From: Archivesica marissinica | Taxonomy: Eukaryota > Mollusca > Bivalvia > Venerida > Vesicomyidae | Reading direction: 5' to 3' | Assembly (NCBI GenBank): GCA_014843695.1 | Contig: CM026400.1 | Coordinates: 33,659,513-33,723,512 of the forward strand | Length of the DNA: 64,000 nucleotides | Shown here: in pieces, positions 1 to 12,854 of the stretch | Layout: the number at the start of each line of letters is the position of its first letter | How positions within the stretch are numbered: position 1 is the first letter of the stretch | Translations under genes and position numbers: made by a program | The notes under the pieces: model-generated | What the model saw: only the letters and a program-made list of their open reading frames with translations | The model's database searches: none | What the model was told of the DNA's origin: nothing

Positions 1-144
1 AATCTTTTCGGATTCAAGCTGTCGGGTCATTTATATTATTTTCTAAACACAACTTTCTAACGCCATTTAGCACATGGGTGCATTGTTTGTTTTTTTATCA
101 TAAAAAGACTTTTCAGCTTAAAATAATATTTCTTTGTTTAAGTA

Positions 145-3100
145 ATGCCCCCAAGCCGTGAACAAGTTTAGTGGCACGTCTTTGCTTGTAACTTAGTGCC
201 CCCAAGCCGTGAACAAGTTTAGTGGCACGTCTTTGCTTGTAACTTAGTGCCCCCAAGCCATGAACAATGAAGCCGTGAACAAGTTTAGTGGCACGTCTTT
301 GCTTGTAACTTAGTGCCCCCAAGCCGTGAACAAGTTTAGTGGCACGTCTTTGCTTGTAACTTAGTGCCCCCAAGCCGTGAACAAGTTTAGTGGCACGTCT
401 TTGCTTGTAACTTAGTGCCCCCAAGCCGTGAACAAGTTTAGTGGCACGTCTTTGCTTGTAACTTAGTGCCCCCAAGCCGTGAACAAGTTTAGTGGCACGT
501 CTTTGCTTGTAACTTAGTGCCCCCAAGCCGTGAACAAGTTTAGTGGCACGTCTTTGCTTGTAACTTAGTGCCCCCAAGCCGTGAACAAGTTTAGTGGCAC
601 GTCTTTGCTTGTAACTTAGTGCCCCCAAGCCGTGAACAAGTTTAGTGGCACGTCTTTGCTTGTAACTTAGTGCCCCCAAGCCGTGAACAAGTTTAGTGGC
701 ACGTCTTTGCTTGTAACTTAGTGCCCCCAAGCCGTGAACAAGTTTAGTGGCACGTCTTTGCTTGTAACTTAGTGCCCCCAAGCCGTGAACAAGTTTAGTG
801 GCACGTCTTTGCTTGTAACTTAGTGCCCCCAAGCCATGAACAAGTTTAGTGGCACGTCTTTGCTTGTAACTTAGTGCCCCCAAGCCGTGAACAAGTTTAG
901 TGGCACGTCTTTGCTTGTAACTTAGTGCCCCCAAGCCGTGAACAAGTTTAGTGGCACGTCTTTGCTTGTAACTTAGTGCCCCCAAGCCGTGAACAAGTTT
1001 AGTGGCACGTCTTTGCTTGTAACTTAGTGCCCCCAAGCCGTGAACAAGTTTAGTGGCACGTCTTTGCTTGTAACTTAGTGCCCCCAAGCCGTGAACAAGT
1101 TTAGTGGCACGTCTTTGCTTGTAACTTAGTGCCCCCAAGCCGTGAACAAGTTTAGTGGCACGTCTTTGCTTGTAACTTAGTGTCCCCAAGCCGTGAACAA
1201 GTTTAGTGGCACGTCTTTGCTTGTAACTTAGTGCCCCCAAGCCGTGAACAAGTTTAGTGGCACGTCTTTGCTTGTAACTTAATGTCCCCAAGCCGTGAAC
1301 AAGTTTAGTGGCACGTCTTTGCTTGTAACGTCCCCAGCCATGAACAAGTTTAGTGGCACGTCTTTGCTTGTAACTTAGTGCCCCCAAGCCGTGAACAAGT
1401 TTAGTGGCACGTCTTTGCTTGTAACTTAGTGCCCCCAAGCCGTGAACAAGTTTAGTGGCACGTCTTTGCTTGTAACTTAGTGCCCCCAAGCCGTGAACAA
1501 GTTTAGTGGCACGTCTTTGCTTGTAACTTAGTGCCCCCAAGCCGTGAACAAGTTTAGTGGCACGTCTTTGCTTGTAACTTAGTGCCCCCAAGCCATGAAC
1601 AAGTTTAGTGGCACGTCTTTGCTTGTAACTTAGTGCCCCCAAGCCGTGAACAAGTTTAGTGGCATGTCTTTGCTTGTAACTTAGTGCCCCCAAGCCGTGA
1701 ACAAGTTTAGTGGCACGTCTTTGCTTGTAACTTAGTGCCCCCAAGCCGTGAACAAGTTTAGTGGCACGTCTTTGCTTGTAACTTAGTGCCCCCAAGCCAT
1801 GAACAAGTTTAGTGGCACGTCTTTGCTTGTAACTTAGTGCCCCCAAGCCGTGAACAAGTTTAGTGGCACGTCTTTGCTTGTAACTTAGTGCCCCCAAGCC
1901 ATGAACAAGTTTAGTGGCACGTCTTTGCTTGTAACTTAGTGCCCCCAAGCCGTGAACAAGTTTAGTGGCACGTCTTTGCTTGTAACTTAGTGCCCCCAAG
2001 CCATGAACAAGTTTAGTGACACGTCTTTGCTTGTAACTTAGTGCCCCCAAGCCATGAACAAGTTTAGTGGCACGTCTTTGCTTGTAACTTAGTGCCCCCA
2101 AGCCGTGAACAAGTTTAGTGGCATGTCTTTGCTTGTAACTTAGTGCCCCCAAGCCGTGAACAAGTTTAGTGGCACGTCTTTGCTTGTAACTTAGTGCCCC
2201 CAAGCCATGAACAAGTTTAGTGGCACGTCTTTGCTTGTAACTTAGTGCCCCCAAGCCGTGAACAAGTTTAGTGGCACGTCTTTGCTTGTAACTTAGTGCC
2301 CCCAAGCCATGAACAAGTTTAGTGGCACGTCTTTGCTTGTAACTTAGTGCCCCCAAGCCGTGAACAAGTTTAGTGGCACGTCTTTGCTTGTAACTTAGTG
2401 CCCCCAAGCCGTGAACAAGTTTAGTGGCACGTCTTTGCTTGTAACTTAGTGCCCCCAAGCCGTGAACAAGTTTAGTGGCACGTCTTTGCTTGTAACTTAG
2501 TGCCCCCAAGCCGTGAACAAGTTTAGTGGCACGTCTTTGCTTGTAACTTAGTGCCCCCAAGCCGTGAACAAGTTTAGTGGCACGTCTTTGCTTGTAACTT
2601 AGTGCCCCCAAGCCGTGAACAAGTTTAGTGGCACGTCTTTGCTTGTAACTTAGTGCCCCCAAGCCGTGAACAAGTTTAGTGGCACGTCTTTGCTTGTAAC
2701 TTAGTGCCCCCAAGCCGTGAACAAGTTTAGTGGCACGTCTTTGCTTGTAACTTAGTGCCCCCAAGCCGTGAACAAGTTTAGTGGCACGTCTTTGCTTGTA
2801 ACTTAGTGCCCCCAAGCCGTGAACAAGTTTAGTGGCACGTCTTTGCTTGTAACTTAGTGCCCCCAAGCCGTGAACAAGTTTAGTGGCACGTCTTTGCTTG
2901 TAACTTAGTGCCCCCAAGCCATGAACAAGTTTAGTGGCACGTCTTTGCTTGTAACTTAGTGCCCCCAAGCCGTGAACAAGTTTAGTGGCACGTCTTTGCT
3001 TGTAACTTAGTGCCCCCAAGCCGTGAACAAGTTTAGTGGCACGTCTTTGCTTGTAACTTAGTGCCCCCAAGCCGTGAACAAGTTTAGTGGCACGTCTTTG

Positions 3101-3200
3101 CTTGTAACTTAGTGCCCCCAAGCCATGAACAAGTTTAGTGGCACGTCTTTGCTTGTAACTTAGTGCCCCCAAGCCGTGAACAAGTTTAGTGGCACGTCTT
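145..3200. repeat. 51-bp minisatellite, about 60 copies
   Basis: Near-identical 51-bp units containing CCCCCAAGCCGTGAACAAG, cut off by the assembly gap. Most variants are CCGTG/CCATG and CACGTC/CATGTC, both CpG transitions. The period is 17 codons, so one minus-strand frame stays open for more than 1,000 codons; see rejected items. Confidence 0.98.
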
Positions 3201-4200
3201 NNNNNNNNNNNNNNNNNNNNNNNNNNNNNNNNNNNNNNNNNNNNNNNNNNNNNNNNNNNNNNNNNNNNNNNNNNNNNNNNNNNNNNNNNNNNNNNNNNNN
3301 NNNNNNNNNNNNNNNNNNNNNNNNNNNNNNNNNNNNNNNNNNNNNNNNNNNNNNNNNNNNNNNNNNNNNNNNNNNNNNNNNNNNNNNNNNNNNNNNNNNN
3401 NNNNNNNNNNNNNNNNNNNNNNNNNNNNNNNNNNNNNNNNNNNNNNNNNNNNNNNNNNNNNNNNNNNNNNNNNNNNNNNNNNNNNNNNNNNNNNNNNNNN
3501 NNNNNNNNNNNNNNNNNNNNNNNNNNNNNNNNNNNNNNNNNNNNNNNNNNNNNNNNNNNNNNNNNNNNNNNNNNNNNNNNNNNNNNNNNNNNNNNNNNNN
3601 NNNNNNNNNNNNNNNNNNNNNNNNNNNNNNNNNNNNNNNNNNNNNNNNNNNNNNNNNNNNNNNNNNNNNNNNNNNNNNNNNNNNNNNNNNNNNNNNNNNN
3701 NNNNNNNNNNNNNNNNNNNNNNNNNNNNNNNNNNNNNNNNNNNNNNNNNNNNNNNNNNNNNNNNNNNNNNNNNNNNNNNNNNNNNNNNNNNNNNNNNNNN
3801 NNNNNNNNNNNNNNNNNNNNNNNNNNNNNNNNNNNNNNNNNNNNNNNNNNNNNNNNNNNNNNNNNNNNNNNNNNNNNNNNNNNNNNNNNNNNNNNNNNNN
3901 NNNNNNNNNNNNNNNNNNNNNNNNNNNNNNNNNNNNNNNNNNNNNNNNNNNNNNNNNNNNNNNNNNNNNNNNNNNNNNNNNNNNNNNNNNNNNNNNNNNN
4001 NNNNNNNNNNNNNNNNNNNNNNNNNNNNNNNNNNNNNNNNNNNNNNNNNNNNNNNNNNNNNNNNNNNNNNNNNNNNNNNNNNNNNNNNNNNNNNNNNNNN
4101 NNNNNNNNNNNNNNNNNNNNNNNNNNNNNNNNNNNNNNNNNNNNNNNNNNNNNNNNNNNNNNNNNNNNNNNNNNNNNNNNNNNNNNNNNNNNNNNNNNNN
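3201..4200. other. Assembly gap (1,000 N)
   Basis: Exactly 1,000 undetermined bases lie between the 51-bp array and the 64-bp array. The round length suggests a placeholder rather than a measured size. Confidence 0.99.
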
Positions 4201-6070
4201 TAGTGTTTGTTCAGGAGATCACCCCAATATTAACTGTCACTACACGAGGAACTAGGCACCTGTTTAGTGTTTGTTCAGGAGATCACCCCAATATTAACTG
4301 TCACTACATGGGGAACGAGGCACCTGTTTAGTGTTTGTTCAGGAGATCACCCCCAATATTAACTGTCACTACATGGGGAACGAGGCACGTGTTTGTTCAG
4401 GAGATCACCCCACTATTAACTGTCCCTACATGGGGAACGAGGCACCTGCTTAGTGTTTGTTCAGGAGATCACCCTAATATTAACTGAGGAACGAGGCACC
4501 TGTTTAGTGTTTGTTCAGGAGATCACCCCTATATTAACTGTCACTACACGAGGAACCTGTTTAGTGTTTGTTCAGGAGATCACCCCAATATTTACTGTTA
4601 CTACACGAGGAACGAGGCATCTGTTTAGTGTTTGCTCAGGAGATCACACCAATATTAACTGTCACAACACGAGGCACCTGCTTAGTGTTTGTTCAGGAGA
4701 TCACCCCAATATTAACTGTCACTACATGGGGAACGAGGCACCTGTTTAGTGTTTGTTCAGATCACACCAATATTAACTGTCACTACACGAGGAACAAGGC
4801 ACCTGTTTAGTGTTTGTTCAGGAGATCACCCCAATATTAACTGTCACTACACGAGGAACTAGGCACCTGTTTAGTGTTTGTTCAGGAGATCACCCCAATA
4901 TTAACTGTCACTACATGGGGAACGAGGCACCTGTTTAGTGTTTGTTCAGGAGATCACCCCAATATTAACTGTCACTACACGAGGAACGATGCACCTGCTT
5001 AGTGTTTGTTCAGATCACACCAATATTAACTGTCACTACATGGGGAACGAGGCACCTGCTTAGTGTTTGTTCAGGAGATCACCCCCAATATTAACTGTCA
5101 CTACATGGGGAACGAGGCACGTGTTTAGTGTTTGTTCAGGAGATCACCCCAATATTAACTGTCACTACATGGGGAACGAGGCACCTGCTTAGTGTTTGTT
5201 CAGGAGATCACCCCAATATTAACTGAGGAACGAGGCACCTGTTTAGTGTTTGTTCAGGAGATCACCCCAATATTAACTGTCACTACACGAGGAACGAGGC
5301 ACCTGTTTAGTGTTTGTTCAGGAGATCACCCCAATATTAACTGTCACTACACAGGGAACGAGGCACCTGTTTAGTGTTTGTTCAGGAGATCACCCCAATA
5401 TTAACTGTCACTACATGGGGAACGAGGCACTTGCTTAGTGTTTGTTCAGGAGATCACCCCAATATTAACTGTCACTACACGAGGAACTAGGCACCTGTTT
5501 AGTGTTTGTTCAGGAGATCACCCCAATATTAACTGTCACTACATGGGGAACGAGGCACCTGTTTAGTGTTTGTTCAGGAGATCACACCAATATTAACTGT
5601 CACTACACGAGGAATGAGGCACCTGTTTAGTGTTTGTTCAGGAGATCACCCCAATATTAACTGTCACTACACGAGGAACTAGGCACCTGTTTAGTGTTTG
5701 TTCAGGAGATCACCCCAATATTAACTGTCACTACATGGGGAACGAGGCACCTGTTTAGTGTTTGTTCAGGAGATCACACCAATATTAACTGTCACTACAC
5801 GAGGAATGAGGCACCTGTTTAGTGTTTGTTCAGGAGATCACCCCAATATTAACTCACTACACAAGGAACGAGGCACCTGTTTAGTGTTTGTTCAGGAGAT
5901 CACCCCAATATTAACTGTCACTACATGGGGAACGAGGCACCTGTTTAGTGTTTGTTCAGGAGATCACCCCAATATTAACTGTCACTACACGAGGAACGAG
6001 GCACCTGTTTAGTGTTTGTTCAGGAGATCACCCCAATATTAACTGTCACTACATGAGGAAGCTTAGTGTT
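4201..6070. repeat. 64-bp minisatellite
   Basis: Units of 64 bp (TAGTGTTTGTTCAGGAGATC at the start) with frequent small deletions, about 30 copies. Begins inside the gap; ends against a dispersed repeat at 6071. Confidence 0.97.
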
Positions 6071-6236
6071 TGTTCATAATAAAGGCCAGAATCTCATGTA
6101 GTCCCAGTAATATCTATGGAAGTGGGATAGATATGGCAGCTACTTATCCACTGCATGATAGCTAAATGGCTGTCATTTGTATGGAGATATAATAGTATAT
6201 TAACCTAAATCTCTATGAAGGAAAGGGTTAAAGAAT
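6071..6236. repeat. Dispersed repeat, single copy of the 30.4-kb unit
   Basis: Shares TTCATAATAAAG and the downstream ATGTAGTCCCAGTAATATC...TATATTAACCTAAATCTC block with the four tandem copies at 30449-30950. Confidence 0.8.
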
Positions 6237-6292
6237 CATTCCTGTTCAATAAAATGAAATGTTCACAATTTTTGGAATAGCATACTGCAATC

Positions 6293-6310
6293 TCCCCCCC
6301 CCCCCCCCCC
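6293..6310. repeat. Poly-C tract
   Basis: Uninterrupted run of about 18 C. Confidence 0.95.
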
Positions 6311-6473
6311 GTTCATACCCTGTCAGTCGCTTACTTTGTTTATGCTGGTAACCAATACTACATAACCTGCATACCCGGGCCAGAAACCACACATGGGTAC
6401 CCACATCATGGAACCATTCACAGACAATGAGAGATAACGCTTGCTTTTCTTTTACCTCCCTTTTTATCCCGAA

Positions 6474-6478
<5 letters not shown>

Positions 6479-6503
<25 letters not shown>
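6479..6503. repeat. (TA)n microsatellite
   Basis: About 12 TA units, directly adjoining the TA-flanked MITE fragment at 6505. The MITE may have inserted into this tract. Confidence 0.95.
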
Positions 6504-6504
<1 letters not shown>

Positions 6505-6507
<3 letters not shown>

Positions 6508-6679
6508 TCTACATCTGTTATGTTATGTCGAAGTATCCGGTTATCTCGAAGTTGGATCAAAGTCCCGTTTCAGACACTATCACTGTACATATAACTGGAT
6601 CTGTTTATACAAATTTTGTTATGTCAAACTTCGGTTATGTGTATTTTGTTCGGTCCGATGGAATTCGACATAGCAGATG
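6505..6679 (+). mobile_element. TA-flanked MITE (pogo/Tc1-like ends), truncated copy
   Basis: Begins TA|CAGTCTACATCTGTTATG and is collinear with the intact copy at 22478-22653. The far terminal repeat stops at CAGATGT, where the TTAA element at 6680 begins. Confidence 0.75.
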
Positions 6680-6957
6680 TTAATCCTTTCAACACCACAG
6701 GCCTCTAAATAGGCTTACAAAAAGTGCAGATCCTGATGAGACGGCTCGTCACACAAAAAGTGTAGATCCAGATGAGCCGGCTCATGACGAGCCGTCTCAT
6801 CAGGATCTGCACTTTTTGCCAGTAATATTACTATTTTTAGACAAAAATTACCCATTTTGATAAATGAACTGGTCCACATGTAATTTTCTTATTAATTTAT
6901 TGGTCTAAAAATATCATGGACCAGTCCATGTCAGTTACTTGGTGTTGAATGGGTTAA
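6680..6957 (-). mobile_element. TTAA MITE family 1
   Basis: Ends TTAAtCCTTTCAACACCA and TGGTGTTGAATGGGTTAA, with TTAA on both sides and a central palindrome (GAGCCGGCTCATGACGAGCC). TTAA target plus CCC/GGG termini is typical of piggyBac. No coding capacity. This copy carries an extra partial duplication of its centre. Confidence 0.85.
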
Positions 6958-7371
6958 TAATGATAAAAATGAGAAAGTGGATGAACACTGATGGTGTGCA
7001 CACGAATCAATGCTAAAAACAGGAAACCACTTTAGAGGACCTACATGTATATACTTTTAAGGGAGGGGTTCGGGGAGGGGACAGCCAACTGATCCACGTC
7101 TCTCGTTGCATTGCCTGATGGAGGGGCAAACAATGGAAAACAAAACGGTTGACATTCTTGAGTTTATTTTACTAGTTGTATATTGTGGCATTATGGTAGA
7201 ATGTACAAATGCATGAACATGCGCGTTTGGATAGTTGACAAAAACAGTTAACACGGAAAAGACATCTGATGACATACAAGTTTTCATTCAACATAAATTA
7301 CACAATTCGCTGTTTTGGATTTGATAAAAATAGTAAAGCATGGGTAACTCTTAAAATGCTGAATGAATGTG

Positions 7372-7556
7372 CATAACAACATAGATCCAGATCAGCCGCG
7401 GCATAACGCCACATTTGATCAGGATCTATATTGTTTGTTATTCAGCCATGTGTTTTAACTCCACTATCCGGATAGCAAACAGCATAGAGCCTGATCTAAC
7501 AGGCAGTCTGATCTGGGTCTATGCTATTTGCAAAAATGACTTTAGGCTCGCCCTGA
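7372..7556 (+). mobile_element. MITE family 2 (palindromic), diverged
   Basis: Contains the ACATAGATCCAGATCAGCC and CTATCCGGATAGCAAACAGC blocks shared with 34580, 55285, 56370 and 59606. Ends are not clear here. Confidence 0.65.
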
Positions 7557-7577
7557 AACCTGATGTTTTACCGGTCA

Positions 7578-8035
7578 TTTAAAGCAGCATTACATCGTAA
7601 TAAAGGATGTTTTTGGTAAAATATAAATACTAATGTGTGTGTGTTTACAAAAATTGAAATAGTCGCTCAGAAATTATAAAATTCAAATAAATATAAATCG
7701 TTGTATATGCGAATTTGTTTATCAACAAATGAAATGTAAACACGCACAGCGTGCATGTGTGAAACAACAGCAGATATGCCATGTTTGTTTTCATCATTGC
7801 CGAAGGAGGGCGATGCATTCCGAATGTAAATCTGGTTCCGATTGTAAACAAGTGCGCGTGACCGACCGACTCGGAAAGTTCTACTTTCGGTTTCGAGTTT
7901 GTTTTATCGCAAAAAAACACTGTTTACTAATTAAACATAATTATACAAATTATAATTTAAGAATGTGTAGCAGCATTACGTAAAATTTGAATTTTTCAAA
8001 TGTCTTTTATTTCATACGATGTAATGCTGCTTTAA
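7578..8035 (+). mobile_element. TTAA-flanked MITE family 3
   Basis: Inverted ends TTTAAAGCAGCATTACATCG and CGATGTAATGCTGCTTTAA, each overlapping a TTAA. A relative with diverged ends is at 32785-33331. The open frames inside are short and not recognisable. Confidence 0.75.
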
Positions 8036-8258
8036 GTCTACCGGCTGTATATTTCGAAACTGATAATGTGTATTTAGGGAATACTTAAAGGTGAATGATG
8101 TATTAAGACTATTCTAATATAATGAATGTAGAGATCAGAGCATACATACATCACCAGGTCGATATTCACTATCGTACCCTGTCATGCAATACATATAGAT
8201 GTGACGGCCCACCAAACCTGTCCGTCTGTCTTGTCCGCTTGCGTCATTGTTTAGGGCG

Positions 8259-10476
8259 ATATATACCTTACATTAAACATTTTTATACCATTGTTGTTAC
8301 ATTCAATGATACATTAAACAGTTTTATACCATTGTTACATTCAATGGTACATTAAACAGTTTTATACCATTGTTGTTACATTCAATGATACATTAAACAG
8401 TTTTATACCATTGTTGTTACATTCAATGATACATTAAACAGTTTTATACCATTGTTGTTACATTCAATGATACATTAAACAGTTTTATACCATTGTTGTT
8501 ACATTCAATGATACATTAAACAGTTTTATACCATTGTTACATTCAATGGTACATTAAACATTTTTATACCATTGTTGTTACATTCAATGATACATTAAAC
8601 AGTTTTATACCATTGTTACATTCAATGGTACATTAAACATTTTTATACCATTGTTGTTACATTCAATGATACATTAAACAGTTTTATACCATTGTTACAT
8701 TCAATGGTACATTAAACAGTTTTATACCATTGTTGTTACATTCAATGGTACATTAAACAGTTTTATACCATTGTTGTTACATTCAATGGTACATTAAACA
8801 GTTTTATACCATTGTTGTTAGAAACACTGGTACATTAAACAGTTTTATACCATTGTTGTTACATTCAATGGTACATTAAACAGTTTTATACCATTGTTGT
8901 TAGAAACACTGGTACATTAAACAGTTGTATACCATTGTTGTTACATTCAATGGTACATTAAACAGTTTTATACCATTGTTGTTAGAAACACTGGTACATT
9001 AAACAGTTATATACCATTGTTGTTACATTCAATGGTACATTAAACAGTTTTATACCATTGCTGTTAGAAACAATGGTACATTAAACAGTTTTATACCATT
9101 GTTGTTACATTCAATGGTACATTAAACAGTTTTATACCATTGTTGTTAGAAACACTGGTACATTAAACAGTTGTATACCATTGTTGTTACATTCAATGAT
9201 ACATTAAACAGTTTTATACCATTGTTGTTACATTCAATGGTACATTAAACAGTTTTATACCATTGTTGTTAGAAACACTGGTACATTAAACAGTTGTATA
9301 CCATTGTTGTTACATTCAATGGTACATTAAACAGTTGTATACCATTGTTGTTACATTCAATGGTACATTAAACAGTTTTATACCATTGTTGTTAGAAACA
9401 CTGGTACATTAAACAGTTGTATACCATTGTTGTTACATTCAATGGTACATTAAACAGTTTTATACCATTGTTGTTAGAAACACTGGTACATTAAACAGTT
9501 GTATACCATTGTTGTTACATTCAATGGTACATTAAACAGTTTTATACCATTGTTGTTAGAAACACTGGTACATTAAACAGTTGTATACCATTGTTGTTAC
9601 ATTCAATGGTACATTAAACAGTTTTATACCATTGTTGTTAGAAACAATGGTACATTAAACAGTTTTATACCATTGTTGTTACATTCAATGGTACATTAAA
9701 CAGTTTTATACCATCTTTGTTAGAAACACTTGTACATTAAACAGTTTTATACCATTGTTGTTACATTCAATGGTACATTAAACAGTTTTATACCATTGCT
9801 GTTAGAAACAATGGTACATTAAACAGTTTTATACCATTGTTGTTACATTCAATGGTACATTAAACAGTTTTATACCATCTTTGTTAGAAACACTGGTACA
9901 TTAAACAGTTTTATACCATTGTTGTTACATTCAATGGTACATTAAACAGTTTTATACCATTGTTGTTAGAAACACTGGTACATTAAACAGTTGTATACCA
10001 TTGTTGTTACATTCAATGATACATTAAACAGTTTTATACCATTGTTGTTACATTCAATGGTACATTAAACAGTTTTATACCATTGTTGTTAGAAACACTG
10101 GTACATTAAACAGTTGTATACCATTGTTGTTACATTCAATGATACATTAAACAGTTTTATACCATTGTTGTTACATTCAATGGTACATTAAACAGTTTTA
10201 TACCATTGTTGTTAGAAACACTGGTACATTAAACAGTTGTATACCATTGTTGTTACATTCAATGGTACATTAAACAGTTTTATACCATTGTTGTTAGAAA
10301 CACTGGTACATTAAACAGTTGTATACCATTGTTGTTACATTCAATGGTACATTAAACAGTTTTTTACCATTGTTGTTAGAAACAATGGTACATTAAACAG
10401 TTTTATACCATTGTTACATTCAATGATACATTAAACAGTTTTATACCATTGTTACATTCAATGATACATTAAACAG
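8259..10476. repeat. 41-bp minisatellite with 82-bp higher order
   Basis: Unit contains ATTAAACAGTTTTATACCAT. Two versions (ACATTCAAT and AGAAACACT) alternate over much of the array, giving an 82-bp period. Within a unit, ACCATTG and CAATGGT form a 7-bp inverted repeat. About 54 copies. Confidence 0.97.
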
Positions 10477-10721
10477 TGCACGAGCAATGAATTCAAGCAT
10501 CACTCAGCTAGTCTTGCAATAAATAAAACATATGCCCTATATGTGAACAAAAAAGTGAGGCAGCGTGGATTCTATGCTGTATTTTGTGCTGCGTCCTACA
10601 CGCATCAATAATAACTATACATAGTATGAATAAACACATCGCTGCTTAGCCGAGTCAAACATATATTGAACTGGTTAAAACAGATAACGATACTTAACTG
10701 GGACATTAAAACAAGTTGTTG
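10477..10721. other. No feature seen
   Basis: AT-rich unique-looking sequence between the 41-bp array and a SINE; no gene or repeat recognised. Confidence 0.6.
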
Positions 10722-10968
10722 TTTGTGTTTTGGGAGTTAAAAGTGGCACCAACAGCTTAGGTCATATGGCGACTCTCTGGTGGAGGAGGACACCGGATGC
10801 CCTTCCGAACAGTATTTCAGATACGGCCGTAATCCGGGTAGAACCATGGACCTCCTGCAAGTCAGCTGGTATAGATTCCTCACATGAAAGAATTTGACAC
10901 TCCCATGGGATTCAAATCATCAGTGGCGAGCTGCAGCGACCGTAACCACCCGACCACGGAGGCTTCAC
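10722..10968 (-). mobile_element. tRNA-derived SINE, family C
   Basis: Reverse-complement copy. The tRNA-like head (GCCTCCGTGGTCGGGTGG box A region; a box-B-like GATTTGAATCCC) is at the right end; the shared body includes GACACTCCCATGGGATTC. Relatives at 43000, 53676 and 62098. Confidence 0.75.
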
Positions 10969-11351
10969 TAAACCAATTTATATTTGGGAAGAGCCGTCTC
11001 TAATGTTGTAAGAACTTGTGGTTCGACCCATGTTTGCTTTCTTTGCATACATTGTATGTAGTCTGTGTCATCATAGAGCAAAATAAAATATGATCAAACT
11101 AAATAAATTTATATTTGACCTATTAGTTGCCTAGTACACATTTTTTTCTGCTTGCACTAAAATGATGCAGTAAGAAATAAAGTTTTTGAAGACTAGAAAT
11201 ATAAAGACGACCAACACTATAAATTGAAGTATTAAATACAGAATTAAATAAATACATACCTCGGTTTACTATACAATTTAAGAAAAAATGAGCATTTCTG
11301 ATTTATACAGCTGTGTTTTGGACAGATATTTTAAAGGATTATAATAACTTA
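10969..11351. other. No feature seen
   Basis: AT-rich sequence without recognisable coding or repeat structure. Confidence 0.6.
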
Positions 11352-11583
11352 TTAACCCATTCAACACCAAGTAACTGACATGGACTGGTCCATGATATTC
11401 ATAAACCAATAAATGAATCAGAAAATCACATTTGGACAAGTTCATTTATCAAAATGGGTAATTATGTCTAAAAATAGTCATATCACTGGCAACAAGTGCA
11501 GATCCTGATGAGACGGCTCATCATGATCTGGATCTACACTTTTTGTAAGCCTATTTAGAGGTCTGTGGTGTTGAAAGGGTTAA
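11352..11583 (+). mobile_element. TTAA MITE family 1
   Basis: Complete copy: TTAACCCATTCAACACCAAG at left, GTTGAAAGGGTTAA at right. Internal palindrome partly deleted. Confidence 0.88.
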
Positions 11584-11861
11584 CTCTGCATGCTAGCGGT
11601 GAACATAACAGTAACAAATGTCGAACGTTCATTAGAAGTGGTGTTGTAATGAATAAGCAAAACAATGATTTGTCGTCTGCTACAATTAAACTATTTATAG
11701 CCTTTATACCCAGCATGCAAGTGAAATAATTTACTTTTATATCACGGTGAAGTACTACCTGTGGGGAAAGGTACACATGTAAATAATGTATGTTTTATTT
11801 ACAGCTTTGGTAAACACAATTATCGTGTGCATATAAAATGCAAGAATGTTAGTTTATACAA

Positions 11862-12033
11862 ATTTACACCTCATTCCTGATGGAACCCATCGCCACGAGG
11901 GAGAGAGAAGGGGCAAAATGAAATTTAAATGCCTTTCCCCAAGGACACACTCGTAACAGCTCCAGCAAGACGCGAACTCCGGGCCTTTCACACCTGAAGC
12001 AAACGCGCTACCACTGCGCTATCATGACTTCCA
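11862..12033 (-). mobile_element. tRNA-Met-like SINE, family D
   Basis: Reverse copy with CATTCCTGATGGAACCCATC and a head that reads, on the minus strand, GATAGCGCAGTGGTAGCGCG. Confidence 0.8.
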
Positions 12034-12198
12034 AGAATGTTAACACGAGATGATGGACAGTTTAAATTTCTTTTAACTCTGCGTTCAACACCATTTTTTC
12101 ATTTTACGATTTCAGTACCAGTAATATTTCCAGTTACCTCATATCCATCACTGCACATTGGTATAAACGTTAATATGAAACAATTGATAAATTCCCAT

Positions 12199-12854
12199 TT
12201 AACCCATTCAACACCCAAGTAACTGACATGGACTGGTGCATGATATTTTTAGACCAATAAATTAATAAGAAAAATACATTTAGACCAGTTCATTTATCTA
12301 AATAGAATTTTATCTAAAATTAGTAATATTACTTGCAAAAAGTGCAGATCCTGATGAGATGGCTCATGATGCAGCAACAGGCAAGAAACGTCATGGCAAC
12401 CTGCATGACTTTGTCACCACAACCTCCAGAAGATTTTGTAATGGCAACTGTGTGACATTGTCATGGCAACTGCATGGCAACTGCACGACATTTGCAGAAT
12501 TTCTTTTTTTTATTGATTATTTGCAACAAACTTGTTTAAATATAGTTTCTACAGGAAATGCAACATGGAATACCATTTCATATAAGGACATACCGTAGAA
12601 AACATATATATAATATTTTGAAAGTAATGATTTATAGGATGGTGCGATGATGTATGCATTGAGATCAATAGAAATCTCACGTTTTAATACAAAGCTAATT
12701 TACAGCCAACACAGAATAAGCACTTAAATATTTGTTACAAACATAGTAAATGCAGTGTAACAGTAGAGACATTTCACAAATATAAAATGCTGGCTGATCT
12801 GGATCTACACGCTTTGCAAGCCTATTTAGAGGTCTGTAGTGTTGAAAGGGTTAA
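12199..12854 (+). mobile_element. TTAA MITE family 1 interrupted by a 420-bp copied segment
   Basis: Outer ends are TTAACCCATTCAACACC and GTTGAAAGGGTTAA. The element is split at its palindromic centre by 12371-12790, a near-identical copy of 15008-15416. Confidence 0.88.
12371..12790 (+). repeat. Segment duplicated from 15008-15416
   Basis: Starts GCAGCAACAGGCAAGAAACG and ends ATATAAAATGC in both places. The main difference is a 12-bp duplication (ATGGCAACTGC twice) in this copy. No inverted ends or tail, so it is not an obvious transposon. Confidence 0.92.

Noticed and set aside
113..3172. Minus-strand open frame of about 1,019 codons (17-residue repeat)
   Set aside because: The unit is 51 bp, so a frame without stops persists by period alone. 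Variants are CpG transitions with no synonymous bias, and there is no unique N- or C-terminal domain, signal peptide or splice context.
7057..8355. Several 70-90-codon open frames
   Set aside because: No recognisable domains; they overlap the MITE at 7578-8035 or lie in unique AT-rich sequence on both strands.
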